The notes: generated by a model not told the origin, from the sequence alone. 64,000 nt of DNA from Parabacteroides hominis (GCF_014287585.1 NZ_JACOOJ010000010.1:72056-136055), one strand, 5' to 3'; positions 53,101 through 61,680 are shown, numbered from the stretch's first letter. A program made the numbers and translations.

Positions 53101-53393
53101 ATACATTCCCTAAGCCGGTAGGATCCAATACTCAACCGCTTCTGGAACAGAGCGATTATGCTTATCGTAATTTGTCCTTCCTGCGTTTGAAGAATATCAA
53201 TCTGGGATATACTTTCCCTGCACAAATGATTGAAAAAATTAAAGCAAATCGTTTGAGAGTTTATTTAGCTGTTGATAATCCATTTGTTTGGACTTTTAAC
53301 AATTTTGAAGGGCTTGATCCTGAGAACTGTTATGCTTATGATAGCCATAGGCCTTTGACTTCTTTTGTTTTTGGGCTGAATGTTTCATTTTAA
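50109..53393 (+). CDS. SusC/RagA TonB-dependent outer-membrane transporter with STN domain
   Basis: 1094 residues. The signal sequence is preceded by about 20 basic residues, as in many STN-type SusC proteins; MKLITIFLFL (residue 22 on) is an alternative start. Domains in order: STN signalling domain (about 50-120), carboxypeptidase-D-like repeat (138-210, VTDENGEPISGASVSLKGS), TonB-box/plug entry DEVVVIGYG (215-223), plug (NAGNDPLIVLDGAPFGGKIS; STAIYGSRGSNGVIIITTK), then a beta barrel ending in Phe (LNVSF). It imports the PUL's glycan across the outer membrane with TonB energy. The STN domain links it to the FecR/ECF pair upstream. SusD is 14 bases downstream. Confidence 0.96.
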   Translation: MKKEYLIKGVKLLIPQKIWLKMKLITIFLFLVTFCLQANNTYSQNATVNLNLENVSLTDVFREIEKQSDYRFFFNNTVLNAVKKQNVKTGEKSITAVLDQLFEGTDIGYKLIDRYIVITSKKEDVSNLLARSDASIQIVGLVTDENGEPISGASVSLKGSTVGAITDIDGKYTISVPTTKSVLVFSFIGYVSQNIIVGSRSVINVKLKEDNQLIDEVVVIGYGSVRKSDLTGSVSQVRSTVLENQAVLRDPVQGLQGKVAGLDITVGNKPGDTSTPIIRGYNSLNAGNDPLIVLDGAPFGGKISDINPAEIEAIDVLKDASSTAIYGSRGSNGVIIITTKRGKMDGKVSVSYDGFVGISKSFKDYNMMSGDKWANYLRAANPGKTDAELFVGVTDILESRNFVDWQEEMFSGTGFQTDNNVTVNVGKDNMSNLIVLGYNKNQSIIDNMSSERFSMRLNGDVRLFDRLKLGYSAMYSHRKTDNGNNSVFLNGTTLNPVTRIYDDEGALQYYPSPYCESFMQINPKYYVSDEYLENQSFRDRAFFNFSAELDIIDGLSFRTSLTPDFQFIEDGNYNSPYMNLMSYNSLSYKKTTEKSLTFTNILKYDKQIGIHNLSVSAVHDMQTYTTDYLQLTGSDVPYYGKWYNVNEAPDIFERKSSYNKWSLLSFMGRINYTLKDKYLLTLTGRYDGSSRLAKGNKWDFFPSVALAWRINSEPFMQNVDVISNLKMRLSWGNTGNTAINSYSTLGAFSKYPYVMGVGEESAMGYLPKELSNPSLGWERTEEYNIGFDFGFFRNRIEGTVDLYRRDTHDLLMKRLLPITTGYNETWQNIGKTRNTGVEVALNTVPFVNKNWEWTVGLTFAYNKNEIVELYDGLTQDRGNKWFVGEPLQVELLYKYDGVWQTEEAEEAKKYGYVPGNPKVKDVNQNGKYDQEDQFIYNKIPKFTGGLNTTLKYKNLDLNLYLYSRIGYGQKIGLLTYEAGSSRMNHLDVDFWTPDNPSNTFPKPVGSNTQPLLEQSDYAYRNLSFLRLKNINLGYTFPAQMIEKIKANRLRVYLAVDNPFVWTFNNFEGLDPENCYAYDSHRPLTSFVFGLNVSF

Positions 53394-53407
53394 AATAGAA
53401 CGATAGT

Positions 53408-55129
53408 ATGAAAACATTATATATTTATAGTCTTTTATTTGTTGCATGTTTGCTACAGTCTTGTTCCTCTTTTCTGGATGAGACGCCTTATAACAAAATT
53501 ACGGCTGGTAATTTTTATACGACTGCCAAAGAGGCGGAACAGGGAGTAAATGGTTTGTATTCCCGTATGCGGGATTTGTATGGGTCCGGATATATTTTAT
53601 ATATGTGCGAGGCTCCGACTGATATATGGAAAAGTGCCAAATCAATGGATATAGAATTTCAGAATTGGACTATTGATGCTACATCCAGTAATGTAACAAA
53701 ACTTTGGACTAATTGCTATGTAACGATTAATCAAGCAAATGCTGTTCTTAAAGCATTGACAAATAACGATATTCCGGATTTAAGTGAAGAAAAGAAGTTA
53801 CAATATATCAGTGAAGCTAAATTTATCCGTGCACATCATTATTACCATTTAGTACAGCAATATGGAGATGTCGAATTGAAAACAGAACCTACCGAGACAT
53901 TAGTTACGGAAGCTTATAAGACACCCGAAGCTGAAATCTGGAATTTTATTATAGACGAAATGAAATATTGCCTGGAAAATCTTCCGGATGATCAGAATGT
54001 CTATGGCCGTATTACCAAAGAAGCGGTAAAACATAATTTAGCACGTGTCTATCTGACCGTTAAACGTAATGATGAGGATATTAAAGAAGCGAAACGGTTA
54101 GCTGAGGAGGTTATTGCTTCTTCTCATTCTTTGATGAGTTCTCATGAAGAGTTGTGGAATACTGACAATATGCGTAATCCGGAAGTCCTACTTCCTGTTC
54201 TTTTTACTACAAATACGGAGTTAAACGGGGAAGGACAGCAACTTCATGTTATGTTTACAGCTTCCTATTCGGATCACTATCCGAAAGTATTGGAGCGTGA
54301 TTTGACTTATGGACGTCCTTGGAGCCGTATTCGTCCTACTTATTATTTGCAGGAATTATATGATGAGACAAAAGATGCCCGTTGGGAAGATTGTTACCGT
54401 ACTTTCTGGCGTGTAAATAAAGAAGAGGCAACCGATATGGTTTTCAGTCCTTATTCGAAGAAATCGGAAGAGATTGTATGGAGAAAAGGAGATTCTGTCA
54501 TGATTATTCCGAAACATCCTTGGACGAAAGAACAAGTGAAGGCTGTATGGCCGGTTTGGGTGTGGATGCCGGATGAGATGAGAGAGGAACTGCAGGATAA
54601 GGTTCAGTCGGAGACAAATCCGAATGGCGAGTGGCCTTCCAATACGAAATTCCAGAGTGGAACGATGTATACGACTTTGATAAAGCTGCAAGATCCATTA
54701 CGTCCGAGTGCAAATGAGATGAAAGGAGTCCGCGATATTGTGGTCTTCCGTTTAGGAGAAACCTATTTGCTGGCTGCAGAGGCGTGCCATTTGTTGGGAG
54801 ATAATGAAAAAGCAGCTGAATATATTAATGTAATTCGTAAGCGTGCGGCTATACCGGGTAAGGAAAAAGAGATGGAGATAACAGCAGACCAGATCAATAT
54901 TGATTTCATTTTGGATGAAAGAGCGCGTGAGATGGCAGGTGAATTTTGCCGTTGGTATGACTTGAAACGGACAGGTAAATTGTATGAGCGTATGAATAAT
55001 CCGAACATGAATGAGATCGTAGCCGGTAAATTTCTGGAATATCATGTTCTTCGCCCGATTCCGAGAGATCAGTTGGCCCGTATTTCAAATCCGGAAGATT
55101 TTCCACAGAATGAAGGTTATGGTAATTGA
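53408..55129 (+). CDS. SusD/RagB glycan-binding lipoprotein
   Basis: 573 residues. Lipobox LQSC in the signal peptide. The family pattern is complete: FLDETPYNKITAGNFYTTAK at the start, EAKFIRAHHYYHLVQQYGDV in the first TPR, RLGETYLLAAEACHLLGDNE in the later TPR, and the end DERAREMAGEFCRWYDLKRT, LRPIPRDQLARISNPE. It forms the surface lid of the SusC just upstream. It should be co-transcribed with the two enzyme genes that follow within 10 bases, so all serve one substrate. Confidence 0.96.
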   Translation: MKTLYIYSLLFVACLLQSCSSFLDETPYNKITAGNFYTTAKEAEQGVNGLYSRMRDLYGSGYILYMCEAPTDIWKSAKSMDIEFQNWTIDATSSNVTKLWTNCYVTINQANAVLKALTNNDIPDLSEEKKLQYISEAKFIRAHHYYHLVQQYGDVELKTEPTETLVTEAYKTPEAEIWNFIIDEMKYCLENLPDDQNVYGRITKEAVKHNLARVYLTVKRNDEDIKEAKRLAEEVIASSHSLMSSHEELWNTDNMRNPEVLLPVLFTTNTELNGEGQQLHVMFTASYSDHYPKVLERDLTYGRPWSRIRPTYYLQELYDETKDARWEDCYRTFWRVNKEEATDMVFSPYSKKSEEIVWRKGDSVMIIPKHPWTKEQVKAVWPVWVWMPDEMREELQDKVQSETNPNGEWPSNTKFQSGTMYTTLIKLQDPLRPSANEMKGVRDIVVFRLGETYLLAAEACHLLGDNEKAAEYINVIRKRAAIPGKEKEMEITADQINIDFILDERAREMAGEFCRWYDLKRTGKLYERMNNPNMNEIVAGKFLEYHVLRPIPRDQLARISNPEDFPQNEGYGN

Positions 55130-55139
55130 TAATAGAAAA

Positions 55140-56150
55140 ATGAAGTACCCAGGCGTTTATGCCTGGATACTTCTCTTTTTAGTGTTGAATATGTATTCTG
55201 TTTTCGCATTGGAAAGAAAGAATGCTTGTGTAAAAATCATTTTTGATACAGATATGTTGACCGACTGTGATGATGCGGCTGCTTTGGGAATCCTGCATAA
55301 ATTGGCCGACGCCGGAGAGGCTGAAATATTGGCTACGATGGTAACTTCTTCTTACCCTATGTCTGCACCGGTGGTAGATGTTATAAATACATATTATAAT
55401 AGGCCGGATATTCCGATCGGGGTCCCGAAAAAAGGTTACGGGGTTTATCGGGATAATTCATCCTTTTTGGATTCGGTTGCGGCTGAATTTCCACATCGGT
55501 TGGATTCTAATTCAGAAGCTCTTGATGCCGTGGCTTTATACCGGAGGATTTTAAGTGAACAGGAAGATTCATCAGTGGTTATTTTGACAGTCGGTTACAT
55601 GTCTAATCTGGCGTCTCTTTTAAAAAGTGCTCCTGATTGTTATTCTGCGCTAAACGGGATGGAACTGATACGGAAGAAAGTGAAAGTTTGGATTTGTATG
55701 GGAGGTAATTTTCCCGTTGATGATGCGTCTGATAATGTGAACTTTACACGTGATCCTGAATCCGCAGTGTATGCAATTGCTCATTGGCCTGGAAAAATAG
55801 TTTTTGCAGGTAGAGAAATAGGACATACGATATTTGTGGGAGATCGTTTAAAAAATACGTCTATTGATAATCCGGTTCGGCGTGCTTATCAACTGCACAG
55901 GGAAAGAGCGAAGGCCGAACATTGGAATCATCATACGGCTGACCCGACTGCAGTTTTACTGGCGGTAAGGGGCATATTAAATTATTGGAATTTAAGCGAA
56001 TGTGGATATATAGATATTAAAAATAATTGTAGTTTTGTGTGGAAGGATCATTCGGAAGGAAATCAACGATATATCAAACAAAAGATGGATCGTGGACGAT
56101 TGGGACGGATTCTGGAAGATTTAATGGTAATACCACCTGATAAACATTGA
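55140..56150 (+). CDS. Nucleoside hydrolase family enzyme, exported
   Basis: 336 residues from the ATG 10 bases after susD; longer frames run inside susD and are rejected. A signal peptide (MKYPGVYAWILLFLVLNMYS) is followed by the calcium-binding aspartate cluster DTDMLTDCDDAAAL (36-49) of inosine-uridine nucleoside hydrolases. The C-terminal ADPTAVLLA block provides another expected metal-site Asp. The family cleaves N-ribosidic bonds of nucleosides; exported PUL members may act on other pentofuranosides. In the Bacteroides ribose-scavenging (Rus) loci a nucleoside hydrolase accompanies SusC/D, a useful parallel, but no ribokinase is present here. Confidence 0.88.
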   Translation: MKYPGVYAWILLFLVLNMYSVFALERKNACVKIIFDTDMLTDCDDAAALGILHKLADAGEAEILATMVTSSYPMSAPVVDVINTYYNRPDIPIGVPKKGYGVYRDNSSFLDSVAAEFPHRLDSNSEALDAVALYRRILSEQEDSSVVILTVGYMSNLASLLKSAPDCYSALNGMELIRKKVKVWICMGGNFPVDDASDNVNFTRDPESAVYAIAHWPGKIVFAGREIGHTIFVGDRLKNTSIDNPVRRAYQLHRERAKAEHWNHHTADPTAVLLAVRGILNYWNLSECGYIDIKNNCSFVWKDHSEGNQRYIKQKMDRGRLGRILEDLMVIPPDKH

Positions 56151-56157
56151 ATAAAAT

Positions 56158-58449
56158 ATGAAAAAACGATTGATTTCTGTATTTGTGATGTTATTGTTGC
56201 CATTGTTAGTTGTGGCTCGGCAAAGGGTTATTGTGGATACCGATATCGATTCGGATGTGGATGATGCCGGGACATTGGCAATGCTTTATACCTTGCATAA
56301 GCAACACAAGATAAATCTGCTGGGGACTATAGTGACAAGCGATGATCCTTTTGCTGTAACTTGTGTGAGTGCTTTCAATGCGTATTATGGAATGGGTGAC
56401 TTATCGTTGGGCTTTCTGGAAGGACAATCTTTTTTGAAAAACCATTCTCGTTACACCCGGCAGATTTCGGAAGAGTTTCCGCACGACCTTCCTTCTTGGA
56501 AAGATGCGGAAACAGCTACTAATACCTATCGAAAATTATTGGCCGGAAGCCCTGATCATTCTGTTGTAATTTTGACAATTGGTCATTTGAGCAGTTTGCA
56601 GAGGCTACTTCAATCACCGGCAGACCAGTATTCTCATCTTAACGGGAAACAATTAGTCGAGGCGAAGGTTAAGAGATGGTATTGTATGGGGGGATTGTTT
56701 CCGGAAGGAAAAGAAGCTAACTTTTCACGACCTGATCCGGGGTCAACAGTATTTTGTTTGGCTAACTGGACAAAAGAAGTCGTATTTTGTGGATGGGAGA
56801 TTGGTGAACGGATTATTACGGGCGATCTGGCATTGAAAGCAGAGCTAAACCCTGAAAATCCCATGTACAGGGCTTATGAATTATATAACGACTTTAAAGG
56901 GCGCGCCAGTTGGGACCAGGTTACTGCTTTTTTGTTGGCTGATGAGGCTTCCCATTATTTAGAATTGGATAATGCCGGCTCTTGTTTGCTTGAAGCGGAC
57001 GGTAGTAATCGGTGGATACCCGGTAAGAAAGGAAATCAATTTATCGTACGGTTTAGGCCGGAGGTGAATGTTAAGGAGTTAGCCGGGAAGATAACGGATT
57101 TGATGTTAGGGAAAAACATTACTGATTATTCGTATCTCCCTTGGGTTGGCAAATCTGTAGACTTTTCACATGGGCCTCTTGTTGTTTCTGAGAATAAACG
57201 GTTTTTGGTTCATGCGGATGGAACTCCGTTTTTTTATATGGGCGACACTGCCTGGGAATTATTTCATCGTTTGACAGAAGAAGAGATAGACCGGTATCTG
57301 GAAAACCGGCGGGAAAAGGGGTTCAATGTCATACAAGCGGTGATTTTAGCAGAATTGGATGGCTTGAATACACCGGATCGGAATGGTAACCGGCCATTGG
57401 TGAATAATGATCCGGCTCAGCCTGATGAAGCCTATTTTAACTGGGTGGATCGGATCATAAATAAGGCTGCGGCGAAAGGGTTATATATGGGATTGTTGCC
57501 GACCTGGGGTGATAAAGTTGATAAACAATGGGGAATCGGCCCCGTTATCTTTAATGAACGGAATATTGCCGGTTATGGCCGTTTTTTGGCAAACCGCTAT
57601 AAAGATTATCCCAATATCATTTGGATAATCGGGGGTGACCGGAATGGAGGCGATGCCAATATGCCTGTCTGGAATGCGCTGGCAAATGCGATCAAGTCGA
57701 TAGACAAGAATCATCTGATGACATTTCATCCTTATGGACGCCACACTTCCAGCCAATGGTTTCACAATGCTGACTGGCTTGATTTTAACAGCAGCCAAAC
57801 CGGACATGCCAATTGCAGTTTCGATATATTTGAAAATCTGATTGTCGGAGATTATAACAAACTTCCAGTAAAACCGTGTATCAATATGGAGCCTTGTTAT
57901 GAAGACCATCCTGTCAGGGGTGACATCTGCACCTCTACCACTTGGTTCGACGATACAAATACCCGGCAAGCCTTATATTGGAGCCTTTTTTCAGGAGCAG
58001 CGGGACATACGTATGGTTGTCATCCGATTTGGCAATGTATGTCACCTGTTTATGAGCCGACGGGCAATGTGCTCAATAACTGGTATGATGACTTGGATTT
58101 GCCGGGTGCTGGAAATATGATACATGCTCGTAGACTATTTGAAAAGTATGACTACTTCAGCCGTCGTCCTGCTCCTGAGATAATTTTGACAGAACAGCAA
58201 GTGATCGGAGATATGGCAGTTGCTGTACAAGGTAAGGGATATGCATTCGTTTATTTGCCGAACGGTAATCCTGTGGATATTTTTTTAGAAACATTGCCGG
58301 AGGCTACAACCTTGACATTACAATGGTATAATCCCCGTACCGGACAATATACTTTGATAGGAGAGGTTTCGGCAAAAGGAAATTATAGGGCTAAACCAAT
58401 AAGTTCGGGTATTGGGAACGACTGGATATTGGTGATGAATTCTAAATGA
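56158..58449 (+). CDS. Fusion of nucleoside hydrolase domain and GH140-like apiosidase domain
   Basis: 763 residues with a signal peptide (cleaved near VVARQ). Residues about 22-320 are a complete nucleoside-hydrolase domain: DTDIDSDVDDAGTL (27-40), ILTIGHLSSLQ, and the late metal Asp in WDQVTAFLL. Residues about 340-763 are a DUF4038-type barrel of the GH140 apiosidase kind: HADGTPFFYMGDTAWELFHR at its start, the IIGGDRNGGD loop with a likely acid/base Asp, NMEPCYE with a likely nucleophile Glu, and a C-terminal DUF5060/collagen-binding-like beta domain (FVYLPNGNPVDIF to GNDWILVMN). Both parts act on pentofuranosides in known relatives. Both active sites look intact, so a bifunctional enzyme is likely. 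Last gene of the PUL. Confidence 0.88.
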   Translation: MKKRLISVFVMLLLPLLVVARQRVIVDTDIDSDVDDAGTLAMLYTLHKQHKINLLGTIVTSDDPFAVTCVSAFNAYYGMGDLSLGFLEGQSFLKNHSRYTRQISEEFPHDLPSWKDAETATNTYRKLLAGSPDHSVVILTIGHLSSLQRLLQSPADQYSHLNGKQLVEAKVKRWYCMGGLFPEGKEANFSRPDPGSTVFCLANWTKEVVFCGWEIGERIITGDLALKAELNPENPMYRAYELYNDFKGRASWDQVTAFLLADEASHYLELDNAGSCLLEADGSNRWIPGKKGNQFIVRFRPEVNVKELAGKITDLMLGKNITDYSYLPWVGKSVDFSHGPLVVSENKRFLVHADGTPFFYMGDTAWELFHRLTEEEIDRYLENRREKGFNVIQAVILAELDGLNTPDRNGNRPLVNNDPAQPDEAYFNWVDRIINKAAAKGLYMGLLPTWGDKVDKQWGIGPVIFNERNIAGYGRFLANRYKDYPNIIWIIGGDRNGGDANMPVWNALANAIKSIDKNHLMTFHPYGRHTSSQWFHNADWLDFNSSQTGHANCSFDIFENLIVGDYNKLPVKPCINMEPCYEDHPVRGDICTSTTWFDDTNTRQALYWSLFSGAAGHTYGCHPIWQCMSPVYEPTGNVLNNWYDDLDLPGAGNMIHARRLFEKYDYFSRRPAPEIILTEQQVIGDMAVAVQGKGYAFVYLPNGNPVDIFLETLPEATTLTLQWYNPRTGQYTLIGEVSAKGNYRAKPISSGIGNDWILVMNSK

Positions 58450-58498
58450 TTAAAGAAGGAATCCGGTTGTAGCTTTTGTTTTGACCATGAATCCTTGT

Positions 58499-58906
58499 TC
58501 AGAGTTGCAACCGGAGAAACTTGCTTCCCGAAGTCAGTTTGATTTGGGCTTTGTGGAGAATGCGGACGGAGATCGGGGCGATGTCCCATTCGCGGGAGGA
58601 AGAGTCTCTTTCGTTTTCGAGGTAGATGAAGCCGTTCTCCGGTTCGAAAATGTCTTGGACAAAGATCGAAGCCTTTTCTTTTGATGATAAATAAACCTGT
58701 TTTTCCCATTTCCTTTCATAGCAGAAGAAAGCCTCTAACGAGTTTTCCGTTTGATAGGAAATCAACAGTTTGTGCGGGTACGGGTCATGTGTGGATACCT
58801 GATAGGTGATGCAGCATGGTTCCTCCCTTTTTTGCCTGTAAGAGTTTATGGCCGGTATCAGTGCGAAAAACAGAAAGATGCACGTTAGTGTATGGATTTT
58901 TTTCAT
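58499..58906 (-). CDS. Small secreted protein of unknown function
   Basis: 135 residues from MKKIHTLTCIFLFFALIPAI, which supplies a signal peptide; a longer start at 59020 would add a stretch without that feature. The mature part is beta-rich (YQVSTHDPYPHKLLISYQTE, YLSSKEKASIFVQDIFEPEN) with two adjacent cysteines (CC) near its start. No family is recognised. It converges on the PUL, and its stop region shares an 8-base inverted repeat (TCCGGTTG/CAACCGGA) with the gap. Confidence 0.5.
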   Translation of the reverse strand: MKKIHTLTCIFLFFALIPAINSYRQKREEPCCITYQVSTHDPYPHKLLISYQTENSLEAFFCYERKWEKQVYLSSKEKASIFVQDIFEPENGFIYLENERDSSSREWDIAPISVRILHKAQIKLTSGSKFLRLQL

Positions 58907-59072
58907 GGAATGTTTTTTTGCAAAGAAAGGCAGAACTGCTAAAGGGGCGTATATTCCCAATCCTTGTAAAATACAACGAGAAGTGGGTTTTTTACAAGCT
59001 CTTTTTCCTGTCTTGTTCATATTGTCGTTTTGTTATTTCTTTAGAATTGATTCAGAATGAGATAAAAGTTCT

Positions 59073-59080
59073 TATATTTG
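59073..59080 (+). promoter_or_regulatory. Candidate -7 box of the XRE regulator gene
   Basis: TATATTTG, full match; a TTG lies 23 bases upstream, longer than usual. Predicted leader about 22 bases. Confidence 0.45.
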
Positions 59081-59107
59081 TTTCACACATTGTAAACACA
59101 GAAGAAT

Positions 59108-59542
59108 ATGGAAACCGAAAATATCAAAACAAAAAATGTGCACCAGGGTGCTAATGTCAGGAAGTTACGCCAGTTAGTCGGCATGAAGCAGACGACCTTT
59201 GGCGAGATGCTGGGGATGAACCAGCAAAGCGTGTCCCGCTTGGAACAGAAGAGGGTGCTCGAAGAAGATACGTTGTTCAAGGTTGCGAATATCCTGCATG
59301 TCGCTCCTGATATTATCCGGAATCTGGAAGAAAATCCGACCTCGATCGTGATCGAGAATAATACGTTTCAAACGGGAAGCAGCAATGTCGGGGTGGTGGA
59401 AAATCAGAGGGACAATATAGTGAATCATCCTGTCGATCAACTAATGGCCTTAAACAAGGAACAAGCCTCTCTTTACGAACGGATGCTTACCATAGAGAAA
59501 GAGAAAAACGCGCTATTGGAGAAGTTGCTGAAAGAAAAGTAG
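59108..59542 (+). CDS. XRE-family helix-turn-helix regulator
   Basis: 144 residues. The HTH spans about 15-65: NVRKLRQLVGMKQTTFGEML, then GMNQQSVSRLEQKRVLEEDT. The middle is Asn/Val-rich and uncharged. The last 35 residues (LMALNKEQASLYERMLTIEK, ending EKLLKEK) are a likely coiled coil for oligomerisation. It is a single gene with its own promoter. Targets are not evident; the gene is adjacent to no phage genes. Similar small regulators with a C-terminal coiled coil are common in Bacteroidales. Confidence 0.85.
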   Translation: METENIKTKNVHQGANVRKLRQLVGMKQTTFGEMLGMNQQSVSRLEQKRVLEEDTLFKVANILHVAPDIIRNLEENPTSIVIENNTFQTGSSNVGVVENQRDNIVNHPVDQLMALNKEQASLYERMLTIEKEKNALLEKLLKEK

Positions 59543-59565
59543 GTCCGCGTGAGGTGCGCAGAACT

Positions 59566-59613
59566 TTTCCACGACGACCGTCTTCATCGCCGTGAAGACA
59601 GTTGTCGTGGAAA
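59566..59613. terminator. Long hairpin between convergent genes
   Basis: TTTCCACGACGACCGTCTTCA pairs with its near-perfect complement ending at 59613 (two mismatches). No T run follows on either strand, so termination is uncertain; the rest of the gap to 59707 shows nothing else. Confidence 0.5.
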
Positions 59614-59707
59614 CATTTAAGATCCGCCCGATCTGTCATCCGCGAACCTGGTTTTTCATTTATGATTTAAATAACAAAGCATGATAGTATGACAGTTGTT
59701 TTCGTAA

Positions 59708-61612
59708 TCATCTACCGTTCACTACGAAATTTCGTATCTGGCATTCCGTTCCCTGTGAAGCGGGGTTTTTCTTTTTCGATATGCGGAGAACCAGCTTGTG
59801 GTTCGTATCTTTCAGTTCCGTTTCCAGCATGTAGACCCAGGGAATATAAAGATTGTGGCTCCATTCAGTGAAAGTATCCAGTTCTTTGAACGGGGCGCCG
59901 TCGACACTATATTCCAAAATTCCGGCAGAAGGTCCGCTGACGCAGAAAATGCCGATCGCTTTCCCTTGGAAATCCAACGTCAGCCGGTCGCCCGGACGAG
60001 TAGCCTCCAACATCGGGACATCGACAAAGCCGTTCCGCTTGCCGGCCTTGTTGTCTGGATGCCAGTTGTCGACAAACTTCCAGCCTTTGTCTAAACGTGC
60101 TTTTTCGAGAGCGATGAAATCTCCATTATAATAACTGTAGGCATCCAGCGGCTTGGCCGGAATGTCGTGTGCCGCAATTGTCCCTTCCGGCGAAACTCCT
60201 TTCCACATCTCGTCGAAAAGATGGCCGATAGCGGCAGCATAAAACTTATGGCCGAAAGGTTTCGGATGAGTGCCGCCGAACTCGTCCCAGGTAAATTCGC
60301 CGTTTTGCATCCGTTCGCCGATCTCCTGGCAGAGATTGATCGAAGGAATAAGATAGTGATTCGCCACCCGTTCGTGATTCAGGATAACATCCGGCATCTG
60401 GCGGCGGGCGATCATCGGGATAAACGGGTCGTAGATGAAATGCAACATGACGATATCCATTTCCGGGTTGCTTTCCAAAGCATGGCGCACTTCCCCTTCC
60501 ATGCCGCGTACCTGTTCGAGGGCGCTGAATCCGTTCGTGTCGTCGTTTACGGCGGCTTCGACGAAAAGAAGGTCGACTTTCCCTTTCGAAAGGATGTCAT
60601 GTTGCAGGCGGAAGGAACCCGGAGTCGTCCCGGTCGAACCGATGCCTGCTTTTACCCATTCGAATTGTGTATAAGGGAAACGTTGCTGTAGTTGTCGCTC
60701 TACCATATTGCGCCATCCGTCCATTTCCGTGATGGAACCTCCCAGGAAGGCGACCCGCGCCCGGCGTTCTTTCTCGAACTTACGGAACGAGTTTTGCAAG
60801 CTGCCACGTATCGTATAATGTAAGTACTTTTCATATTCCGGCTGCTGGCGAAGGATGAAGTCTACTACCGGTTCCGGATTGTCCAGACTGTGCGGATGAT
60901 GGTCGCATCCTTTCTTTAGGATAACTTCCACCGGACCTCCTGCCGCAAGATAGCGCGAACGTACGACATCCATGTTTTCCTTGTAAGGGACGGTCTGGTC
61001 ACTATCGCCGCATACGCTGATGATCGGTATGCCTGCGGCTGCGATAGGGGAGAGGTTGTCGATCGGGTTCCCTTTGAAATGCTCCATCCCGGCATCTGTC
61101 AGGTTCCATTCTTTCAAGAGGTCATTCCATAAAGCCGCGTTTTTTCTTCCCGGCCAGCTAAACACGTCGCAAACAGGAGCGTCTACATATATACAAGCCA
61201 CTTTCTCCGTATTCTGGGCTGCCCAGTTGAATACAAACAAACCGCCGCGGCTGAATCCTTCCAGCGTTACTTTATCGGATAGTCCGTAGAGGTTTGTTAC
61301 GTTCTCATAGAATTCCGTGCCTAAAGAGACCGCTCTTGGGCTTCCGTACAAATGGGTGACGTCATAGTAAACAACGTGGAATCCCTTTTCCAGTAGCGCT
61401 TTGTCCACGCTTGGAAATGCATCGAAAAAGGCCGGACGCCAGATCCACGGATTTCCTTTGGCCGCTTTTTGGGGTACGACAACGGTTGCCTGGCGGTCCT
61501 TGAAGGTGAAATCGTAACGGTCGCATCCGTTCCATACGCTTTTTTCAGCTTGGGCCTGGGCGGCCAGGCTGATTATCAGGGACAGAAGTACCGGATAAAT
61601 AATCTTTTTCAT
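59708..61612 (-). CDS. Two-domain esterase: alpha/beta hydrolase fused to SGNH/GDSL hydrolase
   Basis: 634 residues. The signal peptide ends AAQAQAE. The first 270 residues are an alpha/beta hydrolase with nucleophile Ser121 in GFSRGG, and Asp/His in the CGDSDQTVP and CDHHPHS regions. Residues about 285-480 are an SGNH hydrolase: GGSITEMDG with Ser293, the AGIGSTGTTPG and VNDDTN blocks, and a GTHPKPFGH catalytic end. A beta domain follows to the end. Such pairs occur in acetyl- and feruloyl-type carbohydrate esterases, so de-acetylation of a plant polysaccharide is likely but not proven. The first Met (61660) is upstream of the predicted transcription start, so 61612 (or 61621) is chosen. Divergent from the hexuronate-type transporter. 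Confidence 0.85.
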   Translation of the reverse strand: MKKIIYPVLLSLIISLAAQAQAEKSVWNGCDRYDFTFKDRQATVVVPQKAAKGNPWIWRPAFFDAFPSVDKALLEKGFHVVYYDVTHLYGSPRAVSLGTEFYENVTNLYGLSDKVTLEGFSRGGLFVFNWAAQNTEKVACIYVDAPVCDVFSWPGRKNAALWNDLLKEWNLTDAGMEHFKGNPIDNLSPIAAAGIPIISVCGDSDQTVPYKENMDVVRSRYLAAGGPVEVILKKGCDHHPHSLDNPEPVVDFILRQQPEYEKYLHYTIRGSLQNSFRKFEKERRARVAFLGGSITEMDGWRNMVERQLQQRFPYTQFEWVKAGIGSTGTTPGSFRLQHDILSKGKVDLLFVEAAVNDDTNGFSALEQVRGMEGEVRHALESNPEMDIVMLHFIYDPFIPMIARRQMPDVILNHERVANHYLIPSINLCQEIGERMQNGEFTWDEFGGTHPKPFGHKFYAAAIGHLFDEMWKGVSPEGTIAAHDIPAKPLDAYSYYNGDFIALEKARLDKGWKFVDNWHPDNKAGKRNGFVDVPMLEATRPGDRLTLDFQGKAIGIFCVSGPSAGILEYSVDGAPFKELDTFTEWSHNLYIPWVYMLETELKDTNHKLVLRISKKKNPASQGTECQIRNFVVNGR

Positions 61613-61649
61613 AATAATCATGGTATTTATAGAGTTTACATTGGAGAGG

Positions 61650-61680
61650 CAAACGTACATAAAATGCTTATTTTATGCAA
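61650..61680 (-). promoter_or_regulatory. Promoter of the esterase gene
   Basis: Minus strand: TTG (61678-61680), 20 bases, TACGTTTG (61650-61657). Confidence 0.65.
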
